DNA from: Pseudomonadota bacterium
GTDB taxonomy: Bacteria > Pseudomonadota > Gammaproteobacteria > Steroidobacterales > Steroidobacteraceae
Direction of reading: 5' to 3'
DNA length: 5,696 nt
NCBI GenBank assembly: GCA_021817875.1
Contig: JAKAFQ010000299.1
Span: 1 to 5,696, forward strand
The position numbers and the translations under genes are program-made. The notes under the pieces were generated by a model. It made no database searches and was not told the DNA's origin. It saw only the letters and a program-made list of their open reading frames with translations. Below are positions 5,492-5,696 of this stretch, piece after piece (position 1 is the stretch's first letter; every line of letters starts with the position of its first letter).

Positions 5492-5696
5492 ATGAAGGCC
5501 ACGCGCAGGCAGGCTCTGGGACTCCTCGGTTCCGCCGCAGCTCTGCCCGCTGCGGCAGGCATGGGGCGCACCGCGCGGTATCCGGCCGAGGACCCCGGAG
5601 CGCAGTGCCGACTGGCGGTCTCGGGCTGGAGGGTCGGTTCCGAGGGACAACGGCTGGCGGATCTCGGCGACGGACGCTTCCTCAATCCCATCCTGC
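5492..5696 (+). CDS. Tat-exported GH43-like glycosidase, N-terminal fragment
   Basis: The frame opens with ATG at 5492 and is still open at the window end, giving 68 residues. MKATRRQALGLLGSAAAL is a twin-arginine signal peptide (R5-R6 then a hydrophobic core) with a probable cleavage after A22 (AAA), so the enzyme is exported folded, like the upstream rhamnosidase. After about 30 residues of linker, LADLGDGRFLNPIL (55-68) matches the entry to GH43 five-bladed propellers, where NPIL is normally followed by GD(H/Y)PDPS, carrying the catalytic base aspartate; that motif is just beyond the window. GH43 enzymes release arabinose or xylose from plant glycans and glycosides. Only the N-terminus is visible, so the family assignment rests on one motif, and the substrate is unknown. 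Context with rhamnosidase and C-glycoside deglycosidase suggests trimming side sugars. Confidence 0.65.
   Translation, partial: MKATRRQALGLLGSAAALPAAAGMGRTARYPAEDPGAQCRLAVSGWRVGSEGQRLADLGDGRFLNPIL

Noticed and set aside
4934..5650. 238-residue minus-strand frame over the alpha subunit and the GH43-like start
   Set aside because: It is a shadow of two + strand genes with recognisable motifs, and has no domain of its own.
1..5696. CRISPR arrays, tRNA/rRNA genes, insertion sequences
   Set aside because: No regularly spaced direct repeats, no cloverleaf or rRNA-like segments, no transposase frame and no terminal inverted repeats were seen on either strand.

Overview
The window is GC-rich DNA with dense, closely packed genes, all on the + strand. 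It starts in the C-terminus of a TonB-dependent outer-membrane receptor, so the host is a Gram-negative bacterium. A large, secreted plant-glycan-degrading Pseudomonadota is the best guess (Steroidobacteraceae, sphingomonad or Caulobacterales type). That placement rests on style alone (GC content, receptor C-terminus, Tat-exported hydrolases) and is not proven here.

Layout: (1) 2-313, the last 103 residues of a TonB-dependent receptor. (2) 385-2976, a Tat-exported GH78-type alpha-L-rhamnosidase of about 863 aa with an extra lectin-like beta-sandwich domain inserted before the catalytic barrel. (3) 2977-3186, a regulatory intergenic region with an AT-rich palindrome, a GC hairpin and a promoter whose spacer holds a second palindrome. 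(4) 3187-3861, a TetR-family repressor. (5) 3862-4037, a second regulatory region rich in inverted repeats, including a perfect 14-bp palindrome just before the next gene. (6) 4038-4424, a TTG-started small protein recognised as a C-glycoside deglycosidase beta subunit (DUF6379 type). (7) 4421-5425, overlapping it by ATGA, the TIM-barrel alpha subunit (sugar-phosphate isomerase/epimerase fold). (8) 5492-5696, the start of a Tat-exported GH43-like glycosidase cut off by the window end.

How the genes may work together (inference): the exported rhamnosidase and GH43 enzyme trim rhamnose and arabinose/xylose decorations from a plant glycoside. The receptor brings the trimmed compound across the outer membrane. 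The cytoplasmic alpha/beta C-glycoside deglycosidase then eliminates the aglycone from a 3-oxidised C-linked sugar. The oxidoreductase that must make the 3-keto sugar is not in the window and would be expected just outside it. The TetR protein probably senses the substrate or the released phenolic aglycone and controls itself and/or the deglycosidase genes. The most noteworthy content is this pairing of a C-C bond-cleaving deglycosidase with a TonB-receptor/glycoside-hydrolase locus. None of the activities is shown by the sequence alone.
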